From: Ignavibacterium sp.
GTDB lineage: Bacteria; Bacteroidota; Ignavibacteria; Ignavibacteriales; Ignavibacteriaceae
Direction: 5' to 3'
Assembly (NCBI RefSeq): GCF_025998815.1
Contig: NZ_AP026678.1
Coordinates: 248,001-312,000 of the forward strand
DNA length: 64,000 bases
Below, piece by piece: positions 8,380 through 18,507 of this stretch. Made by a program: the position numbers and the translations under genes. Within the stretch, counting starts at the first letter, position 1. Each line of letters opens with the position of its first letter. The notes under the pieces were generated by a model. It was not told the origin of the DNA. It saw nothing but the letters and a program-made list of their open reading frames with translations, and did no database searches.

Positions 8380-9966
8380 ATGACACGCACAGCCTTGGTT
8401 CGTGATCCTTCACAACTCGAAAGAGGATTCGGAGGAGTTGTTGCTGGTGTTGATTTCGACGGCGATGGTTTGCCTGAAATTTATGCGTGCAACACTAATA
8501 TGATTGATGAACCTTATGAGTTGGTTCCAAGACTTTATAAGTTTGAATGGAATCCGGTTACATCAACCTGGGACTCAGTTTGGGGAGTTACTTCCGATGT
8601 TCCTTTACAAAATACATGGCCTGCTTTAACCTGGGGTGATTTGGATAACGATGGAAAAGCCGAATTGTACTGGGGACCAGTTAACAATCTCGATGCTTCA
8701 TTAAATCCAAATCCTGCCCGTGTTATCGTTTATGAATATCCCGGCGACGGAAGCGATAATATGGGCGTTGATGATGGTTTCGGTGGATTTTTACCAAATG
8801 CAAAAACTACGATAGTTCAGGATAATATGTTTAATCTTCGCCCGATAAGATTTGTTGTTGCTGACATTGATGGCGACGGAACTGATGAACTAATTTTTGC
8901 TGACAGAGCTGCCAGCTCTGGAAACTATCATCTTGGGGTTTTATCTGTTGATAATATTCCTGACGATGGTAGCGGTACCGAAACCTGGATAACGGAATTC
9001 TCCGGAATCGGTGATTTTGTTCTTGCTGCTTCAGGAAATAAATGGGATTTAGTTGTAGTTCCTCCTTATATCGGTTTATTCAATGCAGATGGGAGAACTT
9101 TCCTTATTAAATATGATGCCGGGAATTATATAGTAAATCCACCTCAATCCGGAATTGCAGGAAATAATTCATCATTCAAAGGTTCGGTTGCTTTTCCTGA
9201 AGGTGATGGGGCCAGAGTTTTTGTAGGCGGATGGTTCAGCTCTAAAGTTTATTACATAACTAAAGATGATAATGTTGATACTCTTCGTTCATATGAAGTT
9301 GCTGATTTTATTAACTTTGATCAGGATCCAAGCAGTCAATTAAGACTGAACGGTGCTGACTGGGGAGATGTTGATGGCGATCAAAAAATAGATATGTTCT
9401 TTGGAACAAGAGGCGGAACAGCGCAACCTAATGCTATGATTTTCCGTTTGGAATATCTCGGTGGTGATCCCACAAATCCGGCTAATTTTGTTTCTTCAGT
9501 CGTTGACTCTGCAATAATTGCTGCTGGTGGTGATTACGATGTAGTTGTTTGTGGTAATGTTGATGGTGATCCGGAAAGTGAAGTTCTTTATACCCAAGGA
9601 TACTCAAGAGGAAATCCAACTGATGAACCGGTTCCAATTGTAATTCTCGATTATCAATTTACTCCGGTATCAGTTGAAAGAATAGCTGACTTTATCCCAA
9701 CTGATATGTATCTTGATCAAAACTATCCAAATCCATTTAACCCATCAACTACAATTAAATTTGGTGTTACCAAAGCTTCTAATGTTGATTTAAGAGTATT
9801 TGATATGCTTGGTAACGAAGTATCTGTAATTGTTGATAATCAGTTTATGGAAGCAGGAAATTATTCTGTTAAATTCAATGCTGATGGATTATCAAGTGGT
9901 TTTTATTTGTATCAGTTGAAAGCTGGAGATGTAAAGGTTACAAAGAAAATGCAGTTAATTAAATAA
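8380..9966 (+). CDS. FG-GAP repeat T9SS-secreted protein with displaced 5' end
   Basis: Secreted protein with repeated FG-GAP/integrin-like calcium motifs (DFDGDGLPEIYA, DLDNDGKAELYW, DIDGDGTDELIF, DVDGDQKIDMFF), probably a beta-propeller. It ends in a T9SS sorting domain (QNYPNPFNPSTTIKF ... KKMQLIK). The ATG at 8380 is not the natural start: the same frame is open back to 8317 and there encodes a signal-peptide-like run (LYTILPVLVFLLISQTFAQ) with no start codon. A TAA at 8314 and the IS end at 8311 sit directly upstream, so the IS appears to have removed the start and promoter. From the internal ATG the product would lack a signal peptide and could not be exported. Confidence 0.75.
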   Translation: MTRTALVRDPSQLERGFGGVVAGVDFDGDGLPEIYACNTNMIDEPYELVPRLYKFEWNPVTSTWDSVWGVTSDVPLQNTWPALTWGDLDNDGKAELYWGPVNNLDASLNPNPARVIVYEYPGDGSDNMGVDDGFGGFLPNAKTTIVQDNMFNLRPIRFVVADIDGDGTDELIFADRAASSGNYHLGVLSVDNIPDDGSGTETWITEFSGIGDFVLAASGNKWDLVVVPPYIGLFNADGRTFLIKYDAGNYIVNPPQSGIAGNNSSFKGSVAFPEGDGARVFVGGWFSSKVYYITKDDNVDTLRSYEVADFINFDQDPSSQLRLNGADWGDVDGDQKIDMFFGTRGGTAQPNAMIFRLEYLGGDPTNPANFVSSVVDSAIIAAGGDYDVVVCGNVDGDPESEVLYTQGYSRGNPTDEPVPIVILDYQFTPVSVERIADFIPTDMYLDQNYPNPFNPSTTIKFGVTKASNVDLRVFDMLGNEVSVIVDNQFMEAGNYSVKFNADGLSSGFYLYQLKAGDVKVTKKMQLIK

Positions 9967-9986
9967 ACCACTATGAATTTGATAAA

Positions 9987-10035
9987 GGGTTGTCTGAAAT
10001 ACATTTGCAAATCTTTCAGGCAGCCCTTTCTTTTT
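9987..10035 (+). terminator. Rho-independent terminator
   Basis: GGGTTGTCTGAAA (9987-9999) pairs with TTTCAGGCAGCCC (10014-10026) with two G-T wobbles, followed by TTTCTTTTT. It ends the transcript of the FG-GAP gene. Confidence 0.85.
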
Positions 10036-10116
10036 ATTGTTCTTTTCCAATTAAAAACAATTGACACTTAGTTGATTTATTATTGAAGGCAATCACTAAC
10101 TTGCCAAGAGGTAGCA

Positions 10117-12843
10117 ATGAAAAAATTAATTACCACTTTGCTTTTTACATTTATTTGCTTCACATTATTTCAATCTGATTTGTTAGCAGATGTAACAGGA
10201 AAAATTGCTGGTAAAGTTACAGATGCTGAAACAGGAGAACCACTCATCGGAATAAATGTTATTATAGAAGGAACTACGATGGGTGCCGCTACCGGAATGG
10301 ATGGAACTTACATTATAAATAATGTGGAGCCGGGCAACTATAATCTTATTTTTTCCGGAGTTGGATATCAGAAAAAGATTGTAACTAATGTGCGAGTGTC
10401 CAGTGACTTTACAACCAGAATTGATGTTCAGCTCTCTTCAGAAGCAATTGGACTTGAAACTGTTGTTGTTGAAGCAAAACGTCCATTAGTCAGAAAAGAT
10501 CTTACATCATCTCATACAGTAATTGATAACACACAGATAGAAGCTCTGCCCGTTGAAAGCATTGACCAGCTTTTAGTATTGCAGGCAGGAATTACCAAAG
10601 GTGCTGGTGGAGAACTTCATATAAGAGGAGGAAGATCTACCGAAATTGCATACAATGTAAATGGAGTTTCATCAGTAAATCCTTATGACTTTGGAAGAAC
10701 TGTTCAGATTTCTACTAATGCCATTCAGGAATTATCTGTAGTTAGCGGAACATTCAATGCTGAGTATGGAAATGCATTGAGCGGCGTTGTTAATGCTATT
10801 ACTAAAGAAGGCGGGAATAAATATTCCGGCTCTCTTTCATATTATACCGGAGACTATTTCAGCTCTCACAAAAATATTTTCTTCAACATCGGCGATATAA
10901 ATCCTATAAACAATCAGGTTCTGGAAGGAACATTCGGAGGTCCATTACCATTTACCGATAACAGTGTTACTTTTTTCTTATCCGGAAGATATAATTATGA
11001 TAAAGGATTTCTTTACGGACAACGTCAACATACCATCTATGATTCTGTTTATCGAAATCCGAACAATCCGAGCGATATAAGACTATCATTAACAGGCGAT
11101 AACTCAATCGTATCTATGAATCCTTCGGAAGATTTAAATCTCACCGGAAAGATTACTGTTAAACCTTTTACAGCAATGAAAATTAATTATGATGTTGTTT
11201 ACACCAACTCTGACTATCAAACATACAATCACGAACTTAAATATGTTCCTGATGCTAATTATCATCGTTATGAATGGGGATTATTAAATTCCCTTGAAAT
11301 AAGACAAGCAATTGGCTCAAATACTTTCTACTCATTGAAGGGCGCTTTCAATGTTTATGATTTCAAACGATATCTCTTTCCTTTGATTGATGCTTCGGGA
11401 AATGAAGTTAGCTTCAGGCCTGGGATGAGTCTGGATGGTTTAAGACCAGACCCGAGATATCAACCATCGCACAAAAGTTTTAAGTTAACTCCGTACACAT
11501 TTCGCTCAGGTGGAACATCTAATGAACATTTTTATCAAAGGTCTTATGCGAGTGAAATTAAATTTGATTTAACAAGTCAGGTCTCGAATGAACATGAAGT
11601 TAAGTTCGGATTAAGAGGGAAATATGATGTATTAGATTATCAGTACTTTACAATATTCAGAGATACAACAACTTATCTACAACCAACAATTCCGGATACC
11701 AATACATTATATCACGACATTTATTCAAGAGAGCCATATCAGTTTTCAGCTTATCTTCAGGATAAGATGGAATACACAAATATGATTTTGAATGTCGGAT
11801 TGCGTTTCGACTATCTTAATCCAAAAGCCAAATATGCTCCGGATATTTTTAACCCAACAACCGGATTAACTGATGCAGAACCAAAAAGTATTTTCAGTCC
11901 GAGAATCGGTATTTCATTCCCGATAACTGATCAGGGAATAATTCACTTTTCATACGGACATTTTTATCAGTTACCACCTTACAGGTATTTATTTACAAAT
12001 CCTAACTTCAAAAAATCCGGAAGCACTCCAACTTACGGTAATGCAAATCTTAATCCAGAAAAAACCGTTACTTATGAAATGGGTTTGCAACAGCAATTAA
12101 CAGAAACAGTTGCATTTAATATCACCGGATTTTATAAAGATGTGCGTGATCTTCTCGCACTACAGGAAATAAGAATTAGTACAAGCGAATCTTACTTTAA
12201 GTATGTAAATAAAGATTATGCTAACATTAAAGGAATTACTTTCTCATTAACCAAAAGAAAATTAGCAGATGATTTATTCGGTGCATCACTCGATTATACT
12301 TTTCAGGTTGCTGAAGGAAATGAGACGGGAGCTTCGTCTTTCTTCCTCGATTTATCATCCGGAAGACAAAGCGAAAAAATTCCTGTTCCATTAGATTGGG
12401 ATCAGACACATACTCTTAATGGTTCTATTACTTTTGGAAATTATAAAGATTGGGTTGTTACTCTTGTGGGAACATTAAATACAGGTTTGCCTTATACACC
12501 AATTCTGTTCGAAAGAGAAATTTATCTTAAAACAAACAGCGAAAGAAAACCGCTTCAAACAAATGTTGATCTGCTGATTGAAAAAACTTTTGACTTCAAA
12601 GTAGCTGCAGTAACTCTGTTTGTTAAAGTTTTCAATCTCTTCGATACTCTTAATGAAAGATTTGTTTATGATGATACGGGAAGAGCAACTTACACTTTGG
12701 AATCAACGAAAGGTGGACCTCAGGAAACTAACAGGTTATCGCAAATTATTCCCGGTTTAAAATCCGCAGATGAATATTTCACTCGACCTCAGTATTATTC
12801 TGCACCTCGGGAGGTGCGTTTAGGTTTATCAATTGAATATTAA
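10117..12843 (+). CDS. TonB-dependent outer-membrane receptor with a CarboxypepD_reg-like domain
   Basis: 908 residues. A signal peptide (MKKLITTLLFTFICFTLFQS) is followed by a carboxypeptidase regulatory-like domain (GKIAGKVTDAETGEPLIG ... GTYIINNVEPGNY, ~28-115), then the plug (LPVESIDQLLVLQAGI, LHIRGGRSTEIAYNVNG) and a long TonB-receptor barrel ending in aromatic-rich LGLSIEY. The substrate is not evident; the family imports large ligands or moves material across the outer membrane. It is followed after 15 bp by the 1148-residue secreted protein and then a PorV/PorQ-like gene. This trio probably forms one operon, resembling a receptor plus surface-protein pair without being SusC/SusD. ATG at 10117 follows AAGAGGTAGC. 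Confidence 0.88.
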   Translation: MKKLITTLLFTFICFTLFQSDLLADVTGKIAGKVTDAETGEPLIGINVIIEGTTMGAATGMDGTYIINNVEPGNYNLIFSGVGYQKKIVTNVRVSSDFTTRIDVQLSSEAIGLETVVVEAKRPLVRKDLTSSHTVIDNTQIEALPVESIDQLLVLQAGITKGAGGELHIRGGRSTEIAYNVNGVSSVNPYDFGRTVQISTNAIQELSVVSGTFNAEYGNALSGVVNAITKEGGNKYSGSLSYYTGDYFSSHKNIFFNIGDINPINNQVLEGTFGGPLPFTDNSVTFFLSGRYNYDKGFLYGQRQHTIYDSVYRNPNNPSDIRLSLTGDNSIVSMNPSEDLNLTGKITVKPFTAMKINYDVVYTNSDYQTYNHELKYVPDANYHRYEWGLLNSLEIRQAIGSNTFYSLKGAFNVYDFKRYLFPLIDASGNEVSFRPGMSLDGLRPDPRYQPSHKSFKLTPYTFRSGGTSNEHFYQRSYASEIKFDLTSQVSNEHEVKFGLRGKYDVLDYQYFTIFRDTTTYLQPTIPDTNTLYHDIYSREPYQFSAYLQDKMEYTNMILNVGLRFDYLNPKAKYAPDIFNPTTGLTDAEPKSIFSPRIGISFPITDQGIIHFSYGHFYQLPPYRYLFTNPNFKKSGSTPTYGNANLNPEKTVTYEMGLQQQLTETVAFNITGFYKDVRDLLALQEIRISTSESYFKYVNKDYANIKGITFSLTKRKLADDLFGASLDYTFQVAEGNETGASSFFLDLSSGRQSEKIPVPLDWDQTHTLNGSITFGNYKDWVVTLVGTLNTGLPYTPILFEREIYLKTNSERKPLQTNVDLLIEKTFDFKVAAVTLFVKVFNLFDTLNERFVYDDTGRATYTLESTKGGPQETNRLSQIIPGLKSADEYFTRPQYYSAPREVRLGLSIEY

Positions 12844-12858
12844 GCATCGGAGAAAAAT

Positions 12859-15800
12859 ATGTCTAAGCTATCATTAAAGATTTTATTACTAATATTAACA
12901 GGGTTTATATTCTTTACGAATTTATTTGCTCAGGAATCTGTTCAACAAAGAAGGCAAAGAGAACATCAGGCAGTTATTGATTATATCCAATCACATCATC
13001 CGAATTATCCTGTTAATCCTAATCCAGTTAAAACATCATCACTCAAATACAGCGGACCAAAAGGATTATCAAAGCTGAACGCATTTGAAGATAGAAAAAG
13101 ATATCTGATGAACGGAAACAATGTAACCTGTGAAATCTGGAATTATGGTGGAATTGGTCCCGGCTATCCTGGCGCAAATCTGAGAGAATTACTCGCAATG
13201 GTTTGGAAAGATGCTCCATATATTTTCCAATTTACTCCGTTGGTTGCTTCTAAAGTTCAATCAGAAACAGGCGATACCATTTTCATTGTTTCTGATGGAT
13301 TATACGATTATGACAGACCACAGTTAAGAGAAAGAGACCCTGCAACCGGATTATGGTGGACTTTTGAACCATTACCAGGTTATGCTGATCCAGATCAGGA
13401 ATTTATGGCTTCCAATCCAGCGTTCGATTCTGACCGTGATGGTAAACCAGATAGCTGGCCAAGAGAGTGGTACAACTCAGCTCTTGGTGAATATGTTTGG
13501 CCTGGTTATCTGAAAGTTGGTGAGAACAATGCAGACCTTGAAGTTTACTGGGCAATGGACGACAGAGATAACAAGGAATTTAATTACTATCCTTTCCTGA
13601 ATGATACCACCAGAAAAGGTTTGGGAGTACAGATTGATGGAAGAGCTTTTCAGTGGAGCAATTCTTTAGCTGCCAATGCAATTTTCTTTGTTTGGACAAT
13701 TACAAATGTAAGTGATAAAGATTTAGATTCAGTTGTATTCGGAATTTATGGTGATCCTGATGTTGGTGGAACTGATAATGATGATGATAATGGTTTCTTC
13801 ATAAAACCCTACGGAGATGATGTTCAGAACATTCCGGTTTATGCAAGAAGTATGGTTTATTTCTGGGATCCTGATATGACTGGAGACCGTGGTGTTGGGT
13901 TAGGTTATCTTGGTTGTAAATTCCTTGAAAGTCCTGGAAATCCAAATGACGGAATTGATAATGATGGAGACGGAATTGTTGACGAACGACAGGATGATGG
14001 AATTGATAATGACGGTGATTGGAATCCGGAAACCGACGATGTAGGAATTGATGGAATTCCAAACACAGGAGATTTGGGCGAAGGTGATGGTGTTCCTACT
14101 GCAGGTCAAAGACTTCCTGATGGAAGACCGGATCCACTTGCACCGGGCGAACCAAATTTCGAATACACAGACCTTGATGAAGCTGACCAAATTGGACTTA
14201 CAAGTTTCAACAGTGAGTCCTGGGCAACATCACTTGCAATTGGTAATGATCCTGATATCTGGAACAGAGTTCAACCGGGTAACTTCAGCGAAATTACAAA
14301 TAACGAAGACATAGTTTTCATTTTTGGTTCCGGAAAAATTTCTTTGAAGAAAGGCGAATCAAAAAGAATTTCTATGGCTTTCCTTTTTGGTGACAATTTA
14401 CAGGATTTATTAGTAACTGCAGAAACAGTTCAGGATATCTATAATAAAAATTATCGTTTCTTCAGACCACCTGATTTGCCAACAGTTACTGCAATTCCCG
14501 GTGATAAGAAAGTTACTTTATTCTGGGATACCAAAGCCGAAGAAAGTATAGACCCGATTACAGGAAAAGATTTTGAAGGTTATGTTATTTACAGAAGCAC
14601 TCGCCCGGATTTTGCCGACATTCAGAAAATAACCGATGGAAGAGCTTCAACATTCTTATATGATCCTTTGAAAGATGTTAATGGTTTCGATGCAAAATTT
14701 GATCTTAATAATAACTGGAAAGGTTACCATCCTGTTGCTTATCAAGGAAGAGGAATTCATTATTATCTTGGCGATGATACAGGACTTCGTCATATGTTCG
14801 TCGATTCGAATAAAGTTTTGAACGGACAAACATATTACTATGCTGTTGTTGCTTATGATCACGGCGATTCAATTGGAATTCCACCAACAGAAACAACAAA
14901 AAAGATAAATGTTGATCCAATCACATCACAATTAATTTTCGATAAGAATACTGTTCAGGTAATTCCCGGACCTCGCGCTTCGGGTTATGAGATGCCTTCA
15001 ATCAAATCAACAGATGTTCTTCATCCGAGTGGAATAGGAAATGGTGATGTTAATTTTCTGGTGTTAGATGATCTTTCTGTAATCGATGAAAATTATACTC
15101 TTACATTTTCAGATACTCTTAGATTACAAGATACTGTTCTGTTAAAGAAAAACTATTCTGTAATCGGTGATAAGTCCGTGACTGAAAATATCTTTTTATT
15201 CGGGACAAAGTTTGCTGCACTTTCACATACTAATATTATTAATGATGCTACACTTCAGGTGCGGGATAAACAAGGGAATCAGTATAATCTTAATACTGAT
15301 TTTATAATAAATTTTGAAAAAGGTGCTATTCGACGAACTGAAACCACATCTATGCCCGATAATTCCGAGTACACAATTACATATCGTTATTATCCGGTCT
15401 ATCAGAGCACTGCACTAAAAGGTGAGGATTCCAATCCGGTATTTAATGGCATAAAACTGATTATTAATGATTTTGATGCATTGCAATTCGACCAGCAAAG
15501 ATCAAAGTGGAGCAGAAGTGATTTAAATATTGCGGTTTCAGTTGGATTATCTTCACTTGGTGCTGCCAACAGAAAAACATTATGGCCTGCAGATTATGTG
15601 ATTACATTTTCAAACTCTTTTATTGATTCAGCAAAATACTTTAAGCTTGGTTCTCCTTTAGGTACAATTCCTGTTAAATACAAAGTTGAAGAAGTAACCA
15701 GTGGGGTTCCAAGAAGAATCTGGACAATACTAAAAGAAAATACCATTGTTGATTCTGCCTGGTCAAGGGGAGATGAAATTATTTTCTACAAACCCGGCGC

Positions 15801-16305
15801 GCAGGCAATTTCAACTGATACACTTACCTGGGGAATTATATTCGGACAAATGACCGCAAGCGATTCTTCAATGCCAGGAGATGGTGATCAGTTCTTCTTT
15901 TACACTCAGAGACCATTTAATCGTAACGATGTATATAAGTTAACAACAAAAGCTGGATTTGTTAACAATGACCTTGCAAAGTCGAGATTGGATAATATTT
16001 ATGTGGTTCCAAATCCATATGTTGCTGCAAACGAAATAGAGCCGGGTAACAGATTACCGGATAAAAATCGTGGCGAAAGAAGAATTTATTTCGAAAATCT
16101 TCCACCCAAATGTACGATTAGAATATTTACTCTGTCGGGTGAATTAGTTACAACGCTTGAACACGATTCCGGAATGGATAACGGAAGAGAATTCTGGAAT
16201 CTTCTTAATCGTGATGGATTCAGTGTTGCATACGGAATCTATTTAGCACACATAGATGCACCAGGAATTGGTGAGAAGATTATAAAATTTGCATTAATCA
16301 AGTAA
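12859..16305 (+). CDS. Large secreted T9SS-type protein with a calcium-binding Asp-rich insert
   Basis: 1148 residues, starting with a signal peptide (MSKLSLKILLLILTGFIFF) and ending with a sorting-tail-like beta domain (VVPNPYVAANE ... GIYLAHIDAPG ... IIKFALIK). Around residues 350-420 an Asp/Asn-rich stretch (GIDNDGDGIVDE, GIDNDGDWNPETDD) looks like thrombospondin-type-3 calcium loops. A fibronectin-like region near 540-680 contains GYVIYRSTRP. No catalytic motif is recognised. The position directly after the TonB receptor and before the PorV/PorQ-like gene suggests a surface partner of the receptor. Spacing to both neighbours is short, consistent with co-transcription. Confidence 0.75.
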   Translation: MSKLSLKILLLILTGFIFFTNLFAQESVQQRRQREHQAVIDYIQSHHPNYPVNPNPVKTSSLKYSGPKGLSKLNAFEDRKRYLMNGNNVTCEIWNYGGIGPGYPGANLRELLAMVWKDAPYIFQFTPLVASKVQSETGDTIFIVSDGLYDYDRPQLRERDPATGLWWTFEPLPGYADPDQEFMASNPAFDSDRDGKPDSWPREWYNSALGEYVWPGYLKVGENNADLEVYWAMDDRDNKEFNYYPFLNDTTRKGLGVQIDGRAFQWSNSLAANAIFFVWTITNVSDKDLDSVVFGIYGDPDVGGTDNDDDNGFFIKPYGDDVQNIPVYARSMVYFWDPDMTGDRGVGLGYLGCKFLESPGNPNDGIDNDGDGIVDERQDDGIDNDGDWNPETDDVGIDGIPNTGDLGEGDGVPTAGQRLPDGRPDPLAPGEPNFEYTDLDEADQIGLTSFNSESWATSLAIGNDPDIWNRVQPGNFSEITNNEDIVFIFGSGKISLKKGESKRISMAFLFGDNLQDLLVTAETVQDIYNKNYRFFRPPDLPTVTAIPGDKKVTLFWDTKAEESIDPITGKDFEGYVIYRSTRPDFADIQKITDGRASTFLYDPLKDVNGFDAKFDLNNNWKGYHPVAYQGRGIHYYLGDDTGLRHMFVDSNKVLNGQTYYYAVVAYDHGDSIGIPPTETTKKINVDPITSQLIFDKNTVQVIPGPRASGYEMPSIKSTDVLHPSGIGNGDVNFLVLDDLSVIDENYTLTFSDTLRLQDTVLLKKNYSVIGDKSVTENIFLFGTKFAALSHTNIINDATLQVRDKQGNQYNLNTDFIINFEKGAIRRTETTSMPDNSEYTITYRYYPVYQSTALKGEDSNPVFNGIKLIINDFDALQFDQQRSKWSRSDLNIAVSVGLSSLGAANRKTLWPADYVITFSNSFIDSAKYFKLGSPLGTIPVKYKVEEVTSGVPRRIWTILKENTIVDSAWSRGDEIIFYKPGAQAISTDTLTWGIIFGQMTASDSSMPGDGDQFFFYTQRPFNRNDVYKLTTKAGFVNNDLAKSRLDNIYVVPNPYVAANEIEPGNRLPDKNRGERRIYFENLPPKCTIRIFTLSGELVTTLEHDSGMDNGREFWNLLNRDGFSVAYGIYLAHIDAPGIGEKIIKFALIK

Positions 16306-16324
16306 TCGGATGCAGGAGTTTAAA

Positions 16325-17338
16325 ATGAAAAAAATAAATATTATACAAGTTCTGATTACAACTTTTATTTTTGTCAGCATTGCAAGTGCACAAACACTTA
16401 AAACCGGCACAACTGCTGCACAGGTTCTTAAATTCAATGTTGGACCAAGAGCAATTGGAATGGGTGGGGCTTATACTTCTGTTTCAAATGACATTCTTTC
16501 AACTTATTGGAATCCGGCAGGAACTGCTTCAATTAATTCCAATGAAGTATTTTTTAATCACACTGATTTGTATCTGGATATAAAACATGATTATTCAGCA
16601 TTCGCTACAAATCTTTCTGATTTAGGCACGGTTGGATTATTTGTTTCTGTTCTGTCGATGGATGAGATGGAAGTCAGAACAATAGAACAACCTGAGGGAA
16701 CAGGAGAATTCTTTGATGCAGGTGCTTTAGTAATTGGAGTTAATTATTCCAGATATCTTACTGAAAATTTTTCAATCGGTTTTAATTTTAAGTATATCAA
16801 TGAATCTATCTGGCATATGTCAGCAAATGGTTTTGCAATTGATATCGGTACACTTTACAAAATTCCAATACTAAATGAATTCAGAATTGCTGCCAGCATT
16901 TCAAACTTCGGAACCAAAATGCAATTAAGCGGAAGGGATGTAACTAAGACTTTTCCTTCCGGCTCTACAGGAAGAGATATTCTGAATGTTAATTTTGAGC
17001 TTGATCATTTTGATTTACCATTGCTTTTCAGATTTGGTGTATCAGCAGATTTAATCAAAGATGAAAATTCAAGATTAACCGCTGGTATTGATGCAGTTCA
17101 TCCAAATGATCATTCTGAGTATATCAATTCAGGTCTGGAATATTCCTGGAATGAAATCGTATTTATACGAGGTGGTTACAATTCACTTTTTGAAACCGAT
17201 TCAGAGAAAGGATTAACTTTAGGTTTTGGTTTGAATTACCGTCTGATTGATGCAATAAAAATTAAATTGGATTATGCATTTCAGGATTTCGGAAGGTTAA
17301 CCAATGTACATTATTTTTCATTTGGTATAACTTTTTAA
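16325..17338 (+). CDS. PorV/PorQ-family outer-membrane beta-barrel protein
   Basis: About 338 residues, FadL-like barrel of the PorV/PorQ family: TAAQVLKFNVGPRAIGMGGA followed by YWNPAG at the N-terminus and LKLDYAFQ-type strands at the C-terminus. PorV proteins accompany T9SS substrates at the outer membrane. I choose the ATG at 16325, not 16310, because AGGAG at 16314-16318 is correctly spaced for it and the protein then begins with a clean signal peptide (MKKINIIQVLITTFIF). It is last in the receptor/secreted-protein operon and is followed by a terminator. Confidence 0.8.
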   Translation: MKKINIIQVLITTFIFVSIASAQTLKTGTTAAQVLKFNVGPRAIGMGGAYTSVSNDILSTYWNPAGTASINSNEVFFNHTDLYLDIKHDYSAFATNLSDLGTVGLFVSVLSMDEMEVRTIEQPEGTGEFFDAGALVIGVNYSRYLTENFSIGFNFKYINESIWHMSANGFAIDIGTLYKIPILNEFRIAASISNFGTKMQLSGRDVTKTFPSGSTGRDILNVNFELDHFDLPLLFRFGVSADLIKDENSRLTAGIDAVHPNDHSEYINSGLEYSWNEIVFIRGGYNSLFETDSEKGLTLGFGLNYRLIDAIKIKLDYAFQDFGRLTNVHYFSFGITF

Positions 17339-17365
17339 TTTCATAAATCAAATAATAATTATAAC

Positions 17366-17393
17366 ACCCTGAACTTGTTTCAGGGTCTTTTTA
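17366..17393 (+). terminator. Rho-independent terminator
   Basis: ACCCTGAA (17366-17373) pairs with TTCAGGGT (17379-17386) across a 5-nt loop, followed by CTTTTT. It ends the TonB receptor operon. Confidence 0.88.
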
Positions 17394-17411
17394 AGTTAAT
17401 AAAAAAATTCA

Positions 17412-18500
17412 ATGAAAATATCATTACTTATATTGATTGTTTTTAGCAGTATTATTTTCTCTCAAACATTCAGAGTAAATCGTCCTGTTCCTGACACAAT
17501 TGAAACGAATGGAAGTTATTTATTTGGAGAACCACGATATCAGGATCCGGCAAATGCACATCGTGGAATTGATATTCTGATTAGATGGGACACTGTTCGC
17601 TCTGCAACAAATGGCTCAGTTTATTTTGTCGGTTATAATCCAAATGATACAATAGGAGGATATGAACCAAATGGAGCGGGGAATTATGTAGTGATTAAAA
17701 GTATGTTTAATGGAAGATTAACTTATTTCTACTATATGCATTTAAAACAACCACTGGTTGATACTAATGATGTCGTATTATCAAGTCAGCCGATAGCAAT
17801 ATCAGGAAATACGGGAAGATCAACGGGTGCGCATCTACATTTTGAAATCAGATATGATTCACCATATTCAACTTCAAGAAAGACACGAAATCCGGAACTT
17901 TGGTGTGCAATAACAGGAATGGGCGCTATTGTTGGCAGGGTTCCGAACGCACCAAACAGTACTCGGGTTGATATTTATCCCGATCCAAAACCACGACCAC
18001 CATATACTACTTTCAGTTATGCATTAACCTATAATTTTAATGATCCATACATCGGAAGTGATGAAGTTTATAATGAAAATTATGCGATTGGAGATGTGAA
18101 GCCCGGCACTTATACTATTAGATCAATGAATAACACTTATGTTCGAACAGTAACAGTCGGTCCGGGACAAATTGTTAATGCTGATCAACCAAATGATGTC
18201 GATTTTAATATTACAGTTCCGGAAGATTTTGCTTTAATGCAAAATTATCCGAATCCATTTAATCCGACTACTGTTATCTCATTTAAAGTTCCTGAACCGT
18301 CATTTGTTCAACTGAAAATTTATGACATGCTTGGTAATGAAATTGCTACTTTAGTTGATGAAGAGAAATCAGCAGGTGAGTACCATCAATTTTTTGATGC
18401 TTATGGTTTAAGTTCAGGTGTTTATGTTTATACGATAGTTGCTCAATCTTCATCAGGCAGAGCTTTTCGTGAAAGTAAAAAGATGATGTTCTTAAAGTAA
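17412..18500 (+). CDS. Secreted M23 (LytM-type) metallopeptidase with T9SS tail
   Basis: 362 residues: signal peptide, then an M23 domain (~30-150) with the zinc motif HRGIDI (HxxxD) and HLHFEIR (HxH), plus YYMHL. A small linker domain resembling carboxypeptidase regulatory folds follows, then a T9SS sorting domain (MQNYPNPFNPTTVISF ... SKKMMFLK). M23 enzymes cut peptidoglycan cross-bridges or peptides; with a sorting tail this one is expected at the cell surface or outside, so the substrate may be another cell's wall or a protein. It has its own unit between the terminator and a convergent cytochrome gene 8 bp away. Confidence 0.85.
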   Translation: MKISLLILIVFSSIIFSQTFRVNRPVPDTIETNGSYLFGEPRYQDPANAHRGIDILIRWDTVRSATNGSVYFVGYNPNDTIGGYEPNGAGNYVVIKSMFNGRLTYFYYMHLKQPLVDTNDVVLSSQPIAISGNTGRSTGAHLHFEIRYDSPYSTSRKTRNPELWCAITGMGAIVGRVPNAPNSTRVDIYPDPKPRPPYTTFSYALTYNFNDPYIGSDEVYNENYAIGDVKPGTYTIRSMNNTYVRTVTVGPGQIVNADQPNDVDFNITVPEDFALMQNYPNPFNPTTVISFKVPEPSFVQLKIYDMLGNEIATLVDEEKSAGEYHQFFDAYGLSSGVYVYTIVAQSSSGRAFRESKKMMFLK

Positions 18501-18507
18501 GCTAAAA

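Noticed and set aside
10061-10086. Sigma-70 promoter (TTGACA) before the TonB receptor
   Set aside because: TTGACA is present but the possible -10 hexamers are 11 or 14 nt away, too close to be convincing.
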